Notes: generated from the sequence alone by a model not told the origin. Shown: positions 35,624 to 44,902, counted from the stretch's first letter. The stretch: 64,000 nucleotides of DNA from Desulfovibrionaceae bacterium (GCA_910575755.1 CAJTFO010000003.1:62001-126000), one strand, 5' to 3'. Program-made: numbers and translations.

Positions 35624-36706
35624 CTACTCCGTCAACGGCGGCGCGCCGTGCGCCGGCAGGCTGCCGTGCCGGATAAAGTGGTCCACCAGACCAAAAACCA
35701 TTTCATTGCCGCAGAAATTTCCGGTGGCGATGGCGGCCTTGAATTCCGGCAGTCTGGCCTCGAAACGCCGCAGCAGTTGCGGCTCCAGGCTGAGCATGTC
35801 AGCCTGCATGCCGTAATGCAGGCGCTCCACATACAGCGCGTTGAAGCGCTGTTCCACCATAGCCTTGAGCGGCAGGGTCAGAATGGGCTTGCCCAGATAC
35901 AGGGCTTCGCCCATCAGGGTGTGTCCGCCGCCCTGAATCACATACGAGCAGCCTTCCAGCAGGCGCAAAAAGCCCTCTTCGCTCTTGCGCATGAAGACCA
36001 CATTGCCTTCGTGCCCTTCAGTGCGGTCATAGCCGTAGACATAGCAGGTCTTCTTCGTGGCCGCGCGCAGAAAATCCACAAGTTTTCTGTGGGTGGAATT
36101 GCTCTGATAGACCAGCACATGCCCCTCGTCGCGGGGATGCAGGCCCAGCACGCTGTCGCGCAGGATAGGCGGGGCCACGCGGGCCTTGTAGCGCGGCAAG
36201 ACCGGCGGCGCATAAAAAGAAATGATCAGGTTTTCCGCCGTGGGCCGGAACAGATAGCGCGGGGTCAAGCCCTGCAAGAACGCGTCCCACCACATGCCGG
36301 GCGGCAGATTGTGGCGGCAGCAGGTGATGATGTGCTGATGGTCCAGCGTCAGGCAGGGCAGCCCCGCCTGCTCCGCCGCGCGCGGCACAAAGTATTCCAG
36401 GTCGGTCATGCAGACATCGGGCCTGAACTCGTCCATGAGTCGCAGCACCTGGTCGATATGGCGCTGCCGGCGCAGCAGCAGGGGAACGGCGCGGGCGATG
36501 GTGGCCCGCAGGTCCACCTTGTAATTTTTGAACACCGTGCCCAGATTGGGCAGACGACTGACGGGAAATTCCGCTTCCAGTATCCTGGGGGCATCGTCGT
36601 CGGCCACAAAAAGAAATTCATGCTGCCTAAGCCGACGGGCAATGGTCAGCCCGCGCATGGCGTGCCCGTGGCCGGTGCCGTGAATACCGTAAAGTACGCG
36701 CGCCAT
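35624..36706 (-). CDS. GT-B type glycosyltransferase (MJ1255-like)
   Basis: The 360-residue protein begins MARVLYGIHGTGHGHAMRGLTIARRL, the N-terminal GTGHGH motif of a glycosyltransferase group related to MurG and UDP-glycosyltransferases. The C-terminal half has QGGGHTLMGEALYLGKPILTLPL, the nucleotide-sugar binding region of GT-B enzymes. The start at 36706 is chosen because AAGGAG precedes it. An upstream extension to 36766 overlaps the divergent promoter region. It probably adds a sugar to a cell-surface lipid or polysaccharide. The acceptor is unknown. It is divergent from a second glycosyltransferase gene. Confidence 0.8.
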   Translation of the reverse strand: MARVLYGIHGTGHGHAMRGLTIARRLRQHEFLFVADDDAPRILEAEFPVSRLPNLGTVFKNYKVDLRATIARAVPLLLRRQRHIDQVLRLMDEFRPDVCMTDLEYFVPRAAEQAGLPCLTLDHQHIITCCRHNLPPGMWWDAFLQGLTPRYLFRPTAENLIISFYAPPVLPRYKARVAPPILRDSVLGLHPRDEGHVLVYQSNSTHRKLVDFLRAATKKTCYVYGYDRTEGHEGNVVFMRKSEEGFLRLLEGCSYVIQGGGHTLMGEALYLGKPILTLPLKAMVEQRFNALYVERLHYGMQADMLSLEPQLLRRFEARLPEFKAAIATGNFCGNEMVFGLVDHFIRHGSLPAHGAPPLTE

Positions 36707-36896
36707 ACCGCTCCTTCTTCGGAAAATCTTGCGCACAAACCTACCAACGCGCAAAGGGCTCGTCAATCGGCAGCGCGCCGGAACAGCGCGGCGGCAGGGC
36801 GAGAGCTTCCTGCTCCGATGTCCGGCTGCTCAAGGCTTGCGCTTGACGCCCGCGGGTCTTCTTTCTACCATTTTTGGCCATGCGAGAGGAGCAATC

Positions 36897-37910
36897 ATGG
36901 AACAGGACTTCCAGAGCCATCCGTCCGGCGTCGCGCCCGTCTGCAACGTGACCATTCCCGTGTTCAACCGTCCGCATGCCACGCGTGAGACAATTCTCGC
37001 CCTGCGCCGAACCTCGCAGGAAATCCCCTTTGACATCACCGTGGTGGACAACGGCAGCGACCCCGCCCAGGTCCAAAGCCTCCTGACGCTCAAAGCGCAT
37101 GGCGTCATCGACCATCTTTTTCTGCTGCCCCGCAACATGGGCGTGGCCTGTGCCGCCAATGTGGGATGGGAGATGGTTCCCGCGCCCGTGTACATGAAGC
37201 TGGACAACGACACGGCCATGCGCCGGACGCGCTGGCTGCCCGGCCTGCTGGCCCTCTGGCGGCATGGCAGGCCGCAATCCAATCTGGGCGGCGCTTTCAA
37301 TGCGGGCATACTGCACCGTCATCCCGGCGCCGTGAGCACGCCGGAAGGCGTGCTGGGCGTCTGCCCCGACAATCTGCCGGGCCAGGCCGTGCTGATCCCC
37401 AGGACTGTTTCGGACCAACTGGGCTTCTGGAACGAGGAATACGGCCTCTACGGCGGCGAAGACGGCGATTACGGTCTGCGCATGACCTGCGCGGGCCTGC
37501 CGCAGTACTATTATCACGGGCCGGACTATTTCGAGAACCTGCCTGAGGAAGACGCACAGGCCACCTATGCGGCCAGGGGCATCGACAAGCGGCGTCTGCA
37601 TCGGGAACTGGTGGTCACGGACAATTTGCTGCCGGGCAAGCTCTTTCTGAACAAAATTCTTTATGCCTCGGGCGTGCGCTCGCTGAAACCCATGCGCCGC
37701 TATGAAATACTCGACGTGACGGGCGACTGCCGCGTCACAGTGGCCGAACGCAAAGAATACCGCGAATTCCGGCGCGACCTGATCCCACACCTGGCGGCTG
37801 TGAACCGCCGCTTCAAAGAGCATATCATGTCCTTCCGGCCTGATGCGGCCTCGACGCAGGCTCTCAGGGCCAGTCTGGCCCGGCACGGGCAGGACGGCGC
37901 TGCATCATAA
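36897..37910 (+). CDS. Family 2 glycosyltransferase
   Basis: The 337-residue protein has a GT-A fold: CNVTIPVFNRPHATRETILALRR and ITVVDNGSD near the N terminus, and KLDNDTAMRR, a DxD-like metal site, near residue 102. The C-terminal half (LGFWNEEYGLYGGEDGDYGLRM) contains the acidic ED pair used as catalytic base. No membrane segment is seen, so it is probably cytoplasmic. ATG 36897 follows GAGGAG. The acceptor and sugar cannot be told. Confidence 0.85.
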   Translation: MEQDFQSHPSGVAPVCNVTIPVFNRPHATRETILALRRTSQEIPFDITVVDNGSDPAQVQSLLTLKAHGVIDHLFLLPRNMGVACAANVGWEMVPAPVYMKLDNDTAMRRTRWLPGLLALWRHGRPQSNLGGAFNAGILHRHPGAVSTPEGVLGVCPDNLPGQAVLIPRTVSDQLGFWNEEYGLYGGEDGDYGLRMTCAGLPQYYYHGPDYFENLPEEDAQATYAARGIDKRRLHRELVVTDNLLPGKLFLNKILYASGVRSLKPMRRYEILDVTGDCRVTVAERKEYREFRRDLIPHLAAVNRRFKEHIMSFRPDAASTQALRASLARHGQDGAAS

Positions 37911-38001
37911 AATTTTTTTCACACGGCTACCCTTTGACCTATGCACCAACGCGGCGCAAACGCAAAAAGGAGAAGGACTGTCATACGGAGACTTGCTTAT
38001 A

Positions 38002-38035
38002 GCATTTAACGTTTAAAATGCGCATTTCTTTTTTT
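38002..38035 (+). terminator. Possible terminator after the family 2 glycosyltransferase
   Basis: GCATTTAA (38002-38009) pairs with TTAAAATGC (38013-38021, one bulge) around a short loop, followed after GCATTTC by a long T-run (to 38035). The AT-rich stem makes it weak. Confidence 0.4.
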
Positions 38036-38057
38036 CGGAGATTGTATAAACTGTTCT

Positions 38058-38171
38058 TCAATGCCCTTCAACAAAGTTGAATCCGTATTTCTTACAGCGA
38101 TAGCGTCGTTTTTTCCGAATAAAACCATTTTTTGCAATGTGTGTTGATCCGCAATACTTGCATACTGACAT
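38058..38171 (-). pseudogene. Truncated IS1/IS1595-type transposase N-terminal zinc domain
   Basis: On the minus strand an ATG at 38171, preceded by AGAGG, opens a 37-codon frame that contains CKYCGSTHIAKNGFIRKK followed by RYRCKKYGFNFVEGH and a stop. This is the N-terminal zinc ribbon found in IS1 and IS1595 family transposases (InsA-like). The fourth zinc ligand is a tyrosine (CKKY) instead of cysteine. After the stop the same frame reads RTVYTISEKKK, as if the domain once continued. No catalytic domain or terminal repeats are seen, so it is a decayed fragment. Confidence 0.7.
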
Positions 38172-38262
38172 ATCAACAACCTCTGAGAAAATTGGATATA
38201 CTTATATCTATCTATTTGCCAAAACTCTCAAATTGATTTCCGTGAGCTCTGGATATCTATTC

Positions 38263-38291
38263 TTGACATGTCCACCAGGAGTACCTACAAG
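38263..38291 (+). promoter_or_regulatory. Promoter of tRNA-Arg
   Basis: A perfect TTGACA (38263-38268) is followed after exactly 17 bases by TACAAG (38286-38291). The predicted start, near 38298, is about two bases before the mature tRNA 5' end. Confidence 0.75.
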
Positions 38292-38299
38292 GAGACAGG

Positions 38300-38376
38300 G
38301 CGTTCGTAGCTCAGTTGGATAGAGCGATAGCCTCCTAAGCTGTAGGCCGCAGGTTCGATTCCTGCCGGGCGCACCA
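38300..38376 (+). tRNA. tRNA-Arg (anticodon CCU)
   Basis: The 77-base gene folds as a cloverleaf: acceptor GCGTTCG/CGGGCGC with two G-T pairs, D arm GCTC/GAGC, anticodon stem ATAGC/GCTGT with loop CTCCTAA (anticodon CCT), T arm GCAGG/CCTGC with TTCGATT, and an encoded CCA at 38374-38376. It reads AGG, a rare codon in GC-rich genomes. It stands alone between AT-rich, degraded sequence and a two-component system. tRNA genes of this kind are common integration sites. Confidence 0.96.
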
Positions 38377-38384
38377 CAAAATTT

Positions 38385-38428
38385 CAGGATGTTACATGTA
38401 ATGGCATGTGGCATCCTGTTTCTGTTTT
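38385..38428 (+). terminator. Terminator of tRNA-Arg
   Basis: Bases 38385-38398 pair with 38405-38418 over 14 positions (two G-T pairs) around TAATGG, followed by TTTCTGTTTT. A second small hairpin GTGC-TTTTT-GCAC follows at 38431-38443. Confidence 0.85.
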
Positions 38429-38504
38429 GAGTGCTTTTTGCACTTTGTGGCGCCCATATGGCGCCCACCCATCTCCACCAGCCTCCCTGTGAAAGGAGTT
38501 CTTT

Positions 38505-38546
38505 ATGCAATACTCTCCAAGAGCTAAAAGCTCTAATGCCCGGTAA
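38505..38546 (+). pseudogene. Thirteen-codon open frame with a strong ribosome site, possible gene stub
   Basis: AAAGGAG at 38493-38499 is followed by ATG 38505 and 13 codons ([13 protein letters not shown]) to a stop. A near-palindrome of two GGCGCC blocks around CATAT lies just upstream (about 38449-38470). It overlaps the end of the response-regulator gene on the other strand. It may be the stump of a gene lost from the tRNA-Arg site. A chance occurrence is possible. Confidence 0.25.
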
Positions 38547-39912
38547 TGCCGTATTTTTTCAGCTTGTACTGGAGCAGGCTCTTGGAAATGCCCAGGTACT
38601 CCGCCGCCTTGACCTGCACCAGATCGGCGCGCACCAGCGCCCGGCGGATCAGGGCGGCCTCGATTTTTTCCAGGGTATCGGCCAGGTCCAGTTGCACGGG
38701 CAGCAGATCCACAGCGCTTTTGAACTGGGATTCCTCGTCGCGGATTTCCGCCGGAAGGTTGTCCACCTCAATCATCGAACCCGGCACCAGCACCAGGCAG
38801 CTTTCCACCACGTTTTCCAACTGGCGGATGTTGCCCGGCCATTCGTAGCCGGTAAGATAATTGAGAGCCTCGGTGCTGAAGGCCCTGGAGGGCATATTGT
38901 TGTCCGCAATGACCTTTTCCACGAAATGGGCCACCAGCAAGGGGATGTCCTCCCGCCGTTCGCGCAGGGGCGGCAGGGGAATCTGAACCACGTTCAGACG
39001 GTAATAGAGGTCGTCGCGAAACGAACCCTTCTCCACCATGGCGGCCAGATCCTTGTTGGTGGCCGCCACCACGCGGATGTCCACCTCAATTTCCTCGCCT
39101 CCGCCCACGCGCTCAAAGCGGCGTTCCTGCAACACGCGCAGCAGCTTGACCTGAAGATCCGGCGTCAGCTCGGCAATTTCATCCAGAAAGAGCGTGCCGC
39201 CGTCGGCCTGCTCAAAGCGGCCGCGCCGCATGGCCACCGCGCCGGTGAAGGAGCCTTTTTCATGCCCGAACAGCTCGCTTTCCAGTACGCCGGGATTCAG
39301 GGCCATGCAGTTCACTGACACAAAGGGCTTGTCCTTGCGCGGGCTGGTGTAATGGATGGCGCGGGCCACCAGTTCCTTGCCGGTGCCCGACTCGCCGGTG
39401 ATCAACACCGTGGAGCGGCTGGGCGCGGCGCGGTCCACCATAACCAGCACATCGCGTATGGCCCGGCTGCGGCCCACGATCTTGTGCACGCCGTAGCGCT
39501 CTTCCATAACCTCCTGCAACAGGCGGTACTGGCGATGGGCGCGGGCGAGTTCCGCGGCGTTATGGATGGAAAGCAGCAATTCATCATTGGAAAAAGGCTT
39601 GGTGATGTAATCGAATGCACCGTATTTCATCACCTCCACCGCGCTTTCGATGGAACCAAAGGCCGTCATGATCAGCACCGGGATATGCGGCCAGGACTTC
39701 TTGACCCTTTGCAGCACCTCGCGGCCGGTGACTTTGGGCATCTTCATGTCCGTCACCACCACATCCACCTCACTTTCGTTCAAAAACGCCAGCGCGGTTT
39801 CCGGATCACTGATGGCCGTGACTGTATAGCCCTCGTCCTCCAGCAGGGTCTGAAGAACCAGAAGATAATTCTTTTCGTCGTCCAGAACCAGAATATGCGA
39901 TTTTTCACTCAT
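38533..39912 (-). CDS. NtrC-family sigma-54 response regulator
   Basis: The 459-residue protein has a receiver domain with phospho-acceptor Asp55 (VVVTDMKMP), an AAA+ domain with Walker A GESGTGKE and the sigma-54 contact loop GSFTGA (a Ser variant of GAFTGA), and a Fis-type helix-turn-helix ([24 protein letters not shown]). It activates sigma-54 promoters after phosphorylation. Start 39912 ([14 protein letters not shown]) is chosen over longer frames because it gives the receiver's normal N terminus. It overlaps the histidine kinase gene by eight bases, so the two are a pair. Confidence 0.93.
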   Translation of the reverse strand: MSEKSHILVLDDEKNYLLVLQTLLEDEGYTVTAISDPETALAFLNESEVDVVVTDMKMPKVTGREVLQRVKKSWPHIPVLIMTAFGSIESAVEVMKYGAFDYITKPFSNDELLLSIHNAAELARAHRQYRLLQEVMEERYGVHKIVGRSRAIRDVLVMVDRAAPSRSTVLITGESGTGKELVARAIHYTSPRKDKPFVSVNCMALNPGVLESELFGHEKGSFTGAVAMRRGRFEQADGGTLFLDEIAELTPDLQVKLLRVLQERRFERVGGGEEIEVDIRVVAATNKDLAAMVEKGSFRDDLYYRLNVVQIPLPPLRERREDIPLLVAHFVEKVIADNNMPSRAFSTEALNYLTGYEWPGNIRQLENVVESCLVLVPGSMIEVDNLPAEIRDEESQFKSAVDLLPVQLDLADTLEKIEAALIRRALVRADLVQVKAAEYLGISKSLLQYKLKKYGITGH

Positions 39913-41419
39913 CTTGAACCTCGGGCGCTTCCGGATCGGCGGCGGGCAAAAGCACCCGCACCAGCGCCCCGCCTTCGGGGCCGTTTTCAAGCTCTATCTG
40001 ACCGCCATGACTGACGATGATCGACTGGACGATGGGCAGGCCAAGGCCCGTGCCGCCGTCCTTGGTGGTAAAGAAGGGATCCAGCAGACTGGGCAGGGCG
40101 GCCTGATCAAAACCCGGCCCGGAATCCTGAAACTCCAGACGCACGCAGCCCGGCCCATCGCCCTGCTCCGGCTCCAGGCAAGCGCTGATCCGTATGACGC
40201 CCGGCCCGCTCATGGCCTGCTGGCCGTTAACCAGAATATTGTAAAAGGCCCGATACAGCAAATCCTTGTCCCCGCGCACACGCAGGCCGGGTTGCATCTG
40301 GCGCTCCACGCTGACGTCATGGCGACGCAGTTCCCCTTCCAGAAAGGCCAGAGCCTGATCCAGCACCAGATTCACGTCCACCAGATTCTGGCGGGGCTGT
40401 CGCGGTCGGGCGTAGTCCAGAAAATCGTTGACCGTCTGGGAAAGGCGCACGGACTCATCGTAAATGGCGCCCAGAATGCGCGAGGTTCCCGCGTCGGCCC
40501 TGTCCATGCGGCGCTGGAGCAGCTCGGCGCTGGAACGGATGATTCCCAGAGGATTGCGTATTTCGTGGGCGATGCTGGCCACCACCCGTCCCATGCCGGC
40601 AAGTTTTTCATTATTGTGCAGTTCGTTTTCCAGCAGCCGGTTTTTGTGCATGCGCTCGGCCAGGATGCGCTCGGCCCGGTGAATGAGCATCAGCAGCAGG
40701 CCAAACAGGATCACCGAGGACAAAAGACACATAACCACAATGATGCCCTGAAAGACCAGCACCTGCTCATAGTCGCCGGTAATGTCCTGCGTCAGCTCCA
40801 ACGCGCCCATGACCGGGGCCTGCTCGCCGGGCCGCAGGGTTTCGCCGCGCAGGGGATAAAGCACGCGCAGCACAAAGGCGCCCTCGCGCAACGGCGCCCG
40901 AAAAGGGGCTTGCCAGGCCGGTATGCTGGAAATGATTTCAGACTTGGGAACCGCGCCGTGCAGCACGTCGTCCAGATTGGGCGGCGACAGACCGGCCCGG
41001 CCCAGGTCTTCCTTTCTGGTGGAATAGGCCACCAGACGCGAAAAATCATAGATGCGCAGCCGCTCCACGGGCAGCCCGTGAATCACGGACTGCACCACCT
41101 GATCCAGCCGCTCGTACTGGGCAGGCTGGCGCAGGGCAATGCGTCCGCTGGCCAGAATGGTGGGCAGGGCAAAACGTCGAAAAATCTGACTGTTGAGGTT
41201 TTCCACCAGCAGGCGCGCAAAATCCTCCTGACGGGTCAGCAGGGTTTGGCGCGCTGAATTGGAAATAAAGAAGGACAGCCCTAGGCTGGTCAGAAGAATA
41301 ACCACCAGCGACAACCAGGACAGCGTGCGGGCATAGCTCAGGGGCAGGGCGCTTTCCACGGGCGACTCCTGCCGCCGGCAGTCGCAGTTTTCCGGTTCCG
41401 CGGGGTTTGACTGGTTCAT
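39905..41419 (-). CDS. Membrane sensor histidine kinase, partner of the adjacent regulator
   Basis: The 504-residue kinase has a first membrane helix near residues 30-50 (SWLSLVVILLTSLGLSFFI), an extracytoplasmic sensor region of about 160 residues, a second helix near 220-245 (VLVFQGIIVVMCLLSSVILFGLLLML), the phospho-acceptor His285 in SIAHEIRNPLGIIRSSAELL, and an ATP-binding domain with GPGF and GGTGLGLPIV motifs. The HPEIRNP-type H-box is typical of NtrB/ZraS-like kinases. The start at 41419 has AGAGG upstream. The signal it senses is unknown. Confidence 0.92.
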   Translation of the reverse strand: MNQSNPAEPENCDCRRQESPVESALPLSYARTLSWLSLVVILLTSLGLSFFISNSARQTLLTRQEDFARLLVENLNSQIFRRFALPTILASGRIALRQPAQYERLDQVVQSVIHGLPVERLRIYDFSRLVAYSTRKEDLGRAGLSPPNLDDVLHGAVPKSEIISSIPAWQAPFRAPLREGAFVLRVLYPLRGETLRPGEQAPVMGALELTQDITGDYEQVLVFQGIIVVMCLLSSVILFGLLLMLIHRAERILAERMHKNRLLENELHNNEKLAGMGRVVASIAHEIRNPLGIIRSSAELLQRRMDRADAGTSRILGAIYDESVRLSQTVNDFLDYARPRQPRQNLVDVNLVLDQALAFLEGELRRHDVSVERQMQPGLRVRGDKDLLYRAFYNILVNGQQAMSGPGVIRISACLEPEQGDGPGCVRLEFQDSGPGFDQAALPSLLDPFFTTKDGGTGLGLPIVQSIIVSHGGQIELENGPEGGALVRVLLPAADPEAPEVQDE

Positions 41420-41693
41420 GCGCGCCTCTTGGAACAATTCTCCATTGCAATACCCAAGCCTGAAGGCCGTCCAGAACCTCAGGATACAGCGTATGTCGAA
41501 AAACCGCGCAAAAGGAAGCCGGGGGCACAAAAGCGTTATGGCGAAGCACGCGCGGCGGGCCTTTTCTCTGCATAGCCGGCCAGCGACCGCCCGCAGCCTT
41601 TGCTGCGAACCGGGGCAAGCCACAATATGCCTTATGCCGGGCATCCGCTCTCGCGTCCGCTGGAGCGAATGCCTTTTTCAACGGCAATGCGTT

Positions 41694-43034
41694 CTAAAAA
41701 CCCTGTTTGCGTTGCGGCGCAGCCAGATAGGCGGCCAGATCCGCTTCTTCCTGAGGGTAGCCGTCCGCGCCCAGCCGGGCGTTGGCCAGGCGTTTGCCCA
41801 GTTCCACAGCCGGCTGATCCAGAGGATTGACGCCCATGAGCCAGCCGGTAAACACTGTGGCCGCTTCCAGCAGCATCATCAGCGAACCGGCGGCGCGGGG
41901 CCCGGTGTCTCCCATCTCTATATGCACCAGGGGCACGCCGCTCTTGCACAGGGCCATGCGCGTGCCCAGCGCCTCGGCCTCCAGCAGGCTGCCGAAAGGC
42001 TTGGCGCGTAGCCAGGCCCATTGTTCGGGCAGGTCCATGCCAAACGGGCGACCCTGAGGCTGGTTGCGGCTGGTCAGAAAAAGGCAGCCCTTGTCCCTAG
42101 GGCCGTCCAGAAACATCTGGTTAATGGAATGCTGATCCGTCACGCCGATGGCCGGCACGGGCATGGAGCCTTGGCCGTCCTTGCCCAGGCTTTCCGCCCA
42201 GAGCTGCGCGAACCAGGGCCCGTAGGTGGCCCACTGCGGAATGTAACAGAAAAAGATCAACTGGCTGTAGCCGTGATCCTCCAGGGCCTTGGCCCAGCAG
42301 GCCAGCGCGAAGGAGGAATGCTGCCCGATGCTTTCGGGATGTTCCACCAGGGGGCGGGCCACATGGGCCGCTCCGTCCAGCAGAGCCTGCCAGTCGATGC
42401 CCAGAAAAGCGGCGGGCAGCAAACCCACGGCGGACAGGGCGGAATACCGCCCCCCCAGATAATCCGGCACTTCCAGGGCGGCAAGACCGTGTTGCGCGGC
42501 TTCCTCGCGTAAATAGCCCTTGCGCGCGTCGGTGATCACAATCATCTGTTCGCGCCAGCCTTCTCCCAGCGCGGTCCTGAGCCAGTCCCGCACCAGAAAA
42601 TACTGGGCCAGGGTCTCAATGGTGCCGCCGGATTTGCTGATGCAGACCACCACGGTTTCAGCGGGCTCAAGCCTGCCGAGCAAAGCTTCAAACTGTTGGG
42701 CGCAGACATTGTCCGCAATCCAGAGCCAGGGGCCCTGGTGACCGGGACCGTCCTGACCCGGCGCAAAGGCCCGCTGCATGGCGCGCGCGCCCAGAGCCGA
42801 ACCGCCGATGCCCAGCACCAGCATATGCTTGTATGCCTTGAGACGCGGGGCCAGCGGGGTCAGTTCCGCTTCCAGCCTGGCGCGATAGGGCATGGTCAGA
42901 AAGGGCAGCTCGCCAGCGGCCGCCTCACGAGCCAGCCGCTGCGCCAGCTCCGCGCTTCGCGCCGCGCAGGCCGCGGCCGCCGTCTCGGGCAGACGGGCTG
43001 TATACGCTCTGGACCACTCAAGAGTATGGGACAT
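41694..43034 (-). CDS. pgi: Glucose-6-phosphate isomerase
   Basis: Pgi interconverts glucose-6-phosphate and fructose-6-phosphate. The 446-residue protein is of the shorter bacterial type and has VLGIGGSALGARAMQRAF, ISKSGGTIETLAQ and DQHSINQMFLDGPRDK, which cover the phosphate-binding and catalytic regions. Start 43034 follows GGAGGTG. A longer frame from 43205 overlaps the next gene. It is the last of a minus-strand run ychJ-type, Cys-cluster protein, pgi. Confidence 0.94.
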   Translation of the reverse strand: MSHTLEWSRAYTARLPETAAAACAARSAELAQRLAREAAAGELPFLTMPYRARLEAELTPLAPRLKAYKHMLVLGIGGSALGARAMQRAFAPGQDGPGHQGPWLWIADNVCAQQFEALLGRLEPAETVVVCISKSGGTIETLAQYFLVRDWLRTALGEGWREQMIVITDARKGYLREEAAQHGLAALEVPDYLGGRYSALSAVGLLPAAFLGIDWQALLDGAAHVARPLVEHPESIGQHSSFALACWAKALEDHGYSQLIFFCYIPQWATYGPWFAQLWAESLGKDGQGSMPVPAIGVTDQHSINQMFLDGPRDKGCLFLTSRNQPQGRPFGMDLPEQWAWLRAKPFGSLLEAEALGTRMALCKSGVPLVHIEMGDTGPRAAGSLMMLLEAATVFTGWLMGVNPLDQPAVELGKRLANARLGADGYPQEEADLAAYLAAPQRKQGF

Positions 43035-43077
43035 GACGCACCTCCGTGAACGGATTGAATGACAGCCATGAAAAAGG

Positions 43078-43431
43078 TCAAAAAAGCCGCAGGGCTTTGG
43101 GCGCGAAAAAACGACGGCGCACAGCCTTATAGGTTTGCGGGCGCACGCCAAAACGGCAGCGCCAGAGCGGGCAGCTCTCTCGCGCCTGACAGGCCCGCAC
43201 TTCATACCGGTTGCCGGCGCAGTTCATGCATTGCCGCCGCACGGCGCGCAACGCCGCCCTGGCCGCGTGGCGCGCCTCCGGGGCCGGGGGCGCTTCGCCA
43301 GGCAGGGCCGCCAGCCGCCAGGCCCATAAAGGACAGCGCGCATCGGAGCAGGAACGCACCGATCTGGCGGACGCCCCCTGGCATTCCAGACAAAATCGCC
43401 GGATGAGCGCTATGGCGCCGCTTCTAACCAT
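43078..43431 (-). CDS. Small protein with two duplicated four-cysteine clusters
   Basis: The 117-residue protein contains two copies of the pattern CxxC...C...CPLW: Cys14, 17, 28 and 33 (FCLECQGA...CPLWAWR) and Cys68, 71, 81 and 87 (QCMNCAGN...CPLWRCRFG). Each could bind one zinc or an iron-sulfur cluster. The ends RSGAIALIRRF and QTYKAVRRRFFAPKALRL are basic. No known function is recognised, but the pattern is too regular to be a chance frame and it lies two bases after the YchJ-type gene. I believe similar proteins occur in related sulfate reducers. Confidence 0.75.
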   Translation of the reverse strand: MVRSGAIALIRRFCLECQGASARSVRSCSDARCPLWAWRLAALPGEAPPAPEARHAARAALRAVRRQCMNCAGNRYEVRACQARESCPLWRCRFGVRPQTYKAVRRRFFAPKALRLF

Positions 43432-43433
43432 GC

Positions 43434-43946
43434 TTATTCAGACGCCGCCCCGCAGCATTTCTTGTATTTTTTGCCACTGCCGCAGGGGCAGGGATCATTG
43501 CGGCCCACCTTGGGGCCGGGCCGCCGGTACGCCGTGGGGCGCAGGGCCACACCGTCCACATAATAAATCTTGTCGTCCTTGCGCTGGAAAAAGCTTTTCT
43601 CTCCCAGTTGCCTGGGAATGCCGTCCAGCTCGTAAAAGGCGCGAAATTCCACAATATCGTAACATTCGCCATTTTCGCCCACAGGCGCGTCGTTTTCGCA
43701 GCGGCCCACTTCCAGACGAAGCCAGTGCACGCCCTTGCCCTGCTCCGCCAGTTTTTCAGCGGAAATTTCTTCGCGGAAGTCGGGGTGCGTACTCTCCACC
43801 AGCCAGTCATAACGCCCCAGCGCATAGGCCGCATAGCGCGAACGCATCAGAGCTTCGGCGCTGGCCGGCCAGGCATTGCCGTCAAGATAAGAACCACAGC
43901 AGTCCGCAAGGGGCAGACCGCTGCCGCAGGGACAGAGTTGAGACAT
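43434..43946 (-). CDS. YchJ-family protein with SEC-C motifs at both ends
   Basis: The 170-residue protein has an N-terminal SEC-C zinc motif ([14 protein letters not shown]) and a C-terminal one ([14 protein letters not shown]), around an NTF2-like central domain ([24 protein letters not shown]...). This is the UPF0225/YchJ arrangement. The SEC-C motif binds zinc and is also found at the C terminus of SecA, but the role of YchJ is not known. It starts at ATG 43946 and precedes the Cys-cluster gene by two bases. Confidence 0.9.
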   Translation of the reverse strand: MSQLCPCGSGLPLADCCGSYLDGNAWPASAEALMRSRYAAYALGRYDWLVESTHPDFREEISAEKLAEQGKGVHWLRLEVGRCENDAPVGENGECYDIVEFRAFYELDGIPRQLGEKSFFQRKDDKIYYVDGVALRPTAYRRPGPKVGRNDPCPCGSGKKYKKCCGAASE

Positions 43947-44050
43947 GAAATACAGCCGCCTTTGTTTGCCGCGGCCCGGAATGGGCCTTGCGCTTCCCGC
44001 AGCATAGCCTATGCCCTGACAGGCGGCAAGGGCGCGAAAGGCGCGGCCCG

Positions 44051-44902
44051 TCAGCCGCGCCCGCCTGCTTCAGGCCGGGAATCGTCTGCGGGACGCAGGC
44101 AAAGCAGACAACCGGGAAGCACGGACACGCCGTCCAGCATGATCAGTTCCAGAACTCCCTTATGCGCTTTTTCCGCGCGCGCCGCGCCCAATGCCTGACC
44201 GGCGTCGTTCAGAACCCGGCGGATCTCTCCGGGGCGGGGCGTATCGGCCCTGGAAGCCAGACACCAGATATGGCAGGAAGCCCCGTTTGCGCTGACGCGG
44301 AATATCTCGCTGCACCCCAGTCGCCTCAGCAGTTCGAAACAGCGGCGACCCAGCAGATATGTGCGCAGACCGCAAAGAGTGCCCAGGCAGCCGAACCACG
44401 CGGCCGCAATAAAGGCGTTCCAGCCCGTGAGCCGGCGAACCCAGGAAGGCGAAGCCGCCCGCAGAGACGCCTCATCGGCCCGGAGCAGCAGCACATATTT
44501 CTGGGCGCTCTGCGCCGCGGCCCCCTTGAAGGCGATACGCAATTCATAACGGCCCGGTCCGGCTTCCGGCTCGGCCCGCACTTCGCCGCGCCACATGCCG
44601 TTGCCGAACCAGTAACCGGCAAAAAAGCCTTCCAGACTGAAATGCAGGGGAGCGTTTTCAGGCGTGAAGCGCGCTTGTATATCGCTGTTGAGGGGATTTT
44701 TGAAAGGACAGGGGCCGGAAAGGGTTTCAGAGCCGCCGGGCAATATTTCCAGATGGTCCGCACCCAGACGCATCAGCGCCTGCACGCCGTCCAGCAGCCC
44801 CAACAGGGCCACCGCCAGCAGCAAGGCGGCGCACCCGCCCCAGAAGCGCTGAATACGACGGTACCGCCGCAGGGATTGCCAGAGTTCCGTTGCTGAGAAC
44901 AT
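44051..44902 (-). CDS. Membrane protein of unknown function
   Basis: The 283-residue protein has two membrane segments, near residues 24-42 ([18 protein letters not shown]) and near 163-182 ([24 protein letters not shown]). They enclose an extracytoplasmic domain of about 115 residues with a beta-rich look ([23 protein letters not shown]). The C-terminal cytoplasmic part has several cysteines. I do not recognise the family. It lies downstream of the TauE operon on the same strand after a gap of 110 bases, with no clear ribosome site, so membership in that operon is uncertain. Confidence 0.65.
   Translation of the reverse strand: MFSATELWQSLRRYRRIQRFWGGCAALLLAVALLGLLDGVQALMRLGADHLEILPGGSETLSGPCPFKNPLNSDIQARFTPENAPLHFSLEGFFAGYWFGNGMWRGEVRAEPEAGPGRYELRIAFKGAAAQSAQKYVLLLRADEASLRAASPSWVRRLTGWNAFIAAAWFGCLGTLCGLRTYLLGRRCFELLRRLGCSEIFRVSANGASCHIWCLASRADTPRPGEIRRVLNDAGQALGAARAEKAHKGVLELIMLDGVSVLPGCLLCLRPADDSRPEAGGRG

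Larger units (their letters stand above)
37911..38299. other. AT-rich, gene-poor region with degraded mobile DNA before tRNA-Arg
   Basis: This 389-base gap contains a terminator-like hairpin (38002-38021) followed by a T-run (38026-38035), an orphan ribosome-site-like AAAAAGGAGAAGGA near 37966 with no start codon after it, a truncated transposase reading frame on the minus strand (38058-38171) and the tRNA promoter. Its low GC contrasts with both neighbours. Confidence 0.7.

Noticed and set aside
35621..36988. A 455-codon plus-strand frame opposite the MJ1255-like glycosyltransferase
   Set aside because: The minus-strand protein has a conserved GTGHGH start and an AAGGAG site. The plus frame runs through non-coding DNA and has no domain.
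38208..38510. A 100-residue minus-strand open frame containing GAPGRNRTCGLQLRRLSLYPTELR
   Set aside because: This is the reverse translation of the tRNA-Arg gene, a frequent false gene, and has no ribosome site.
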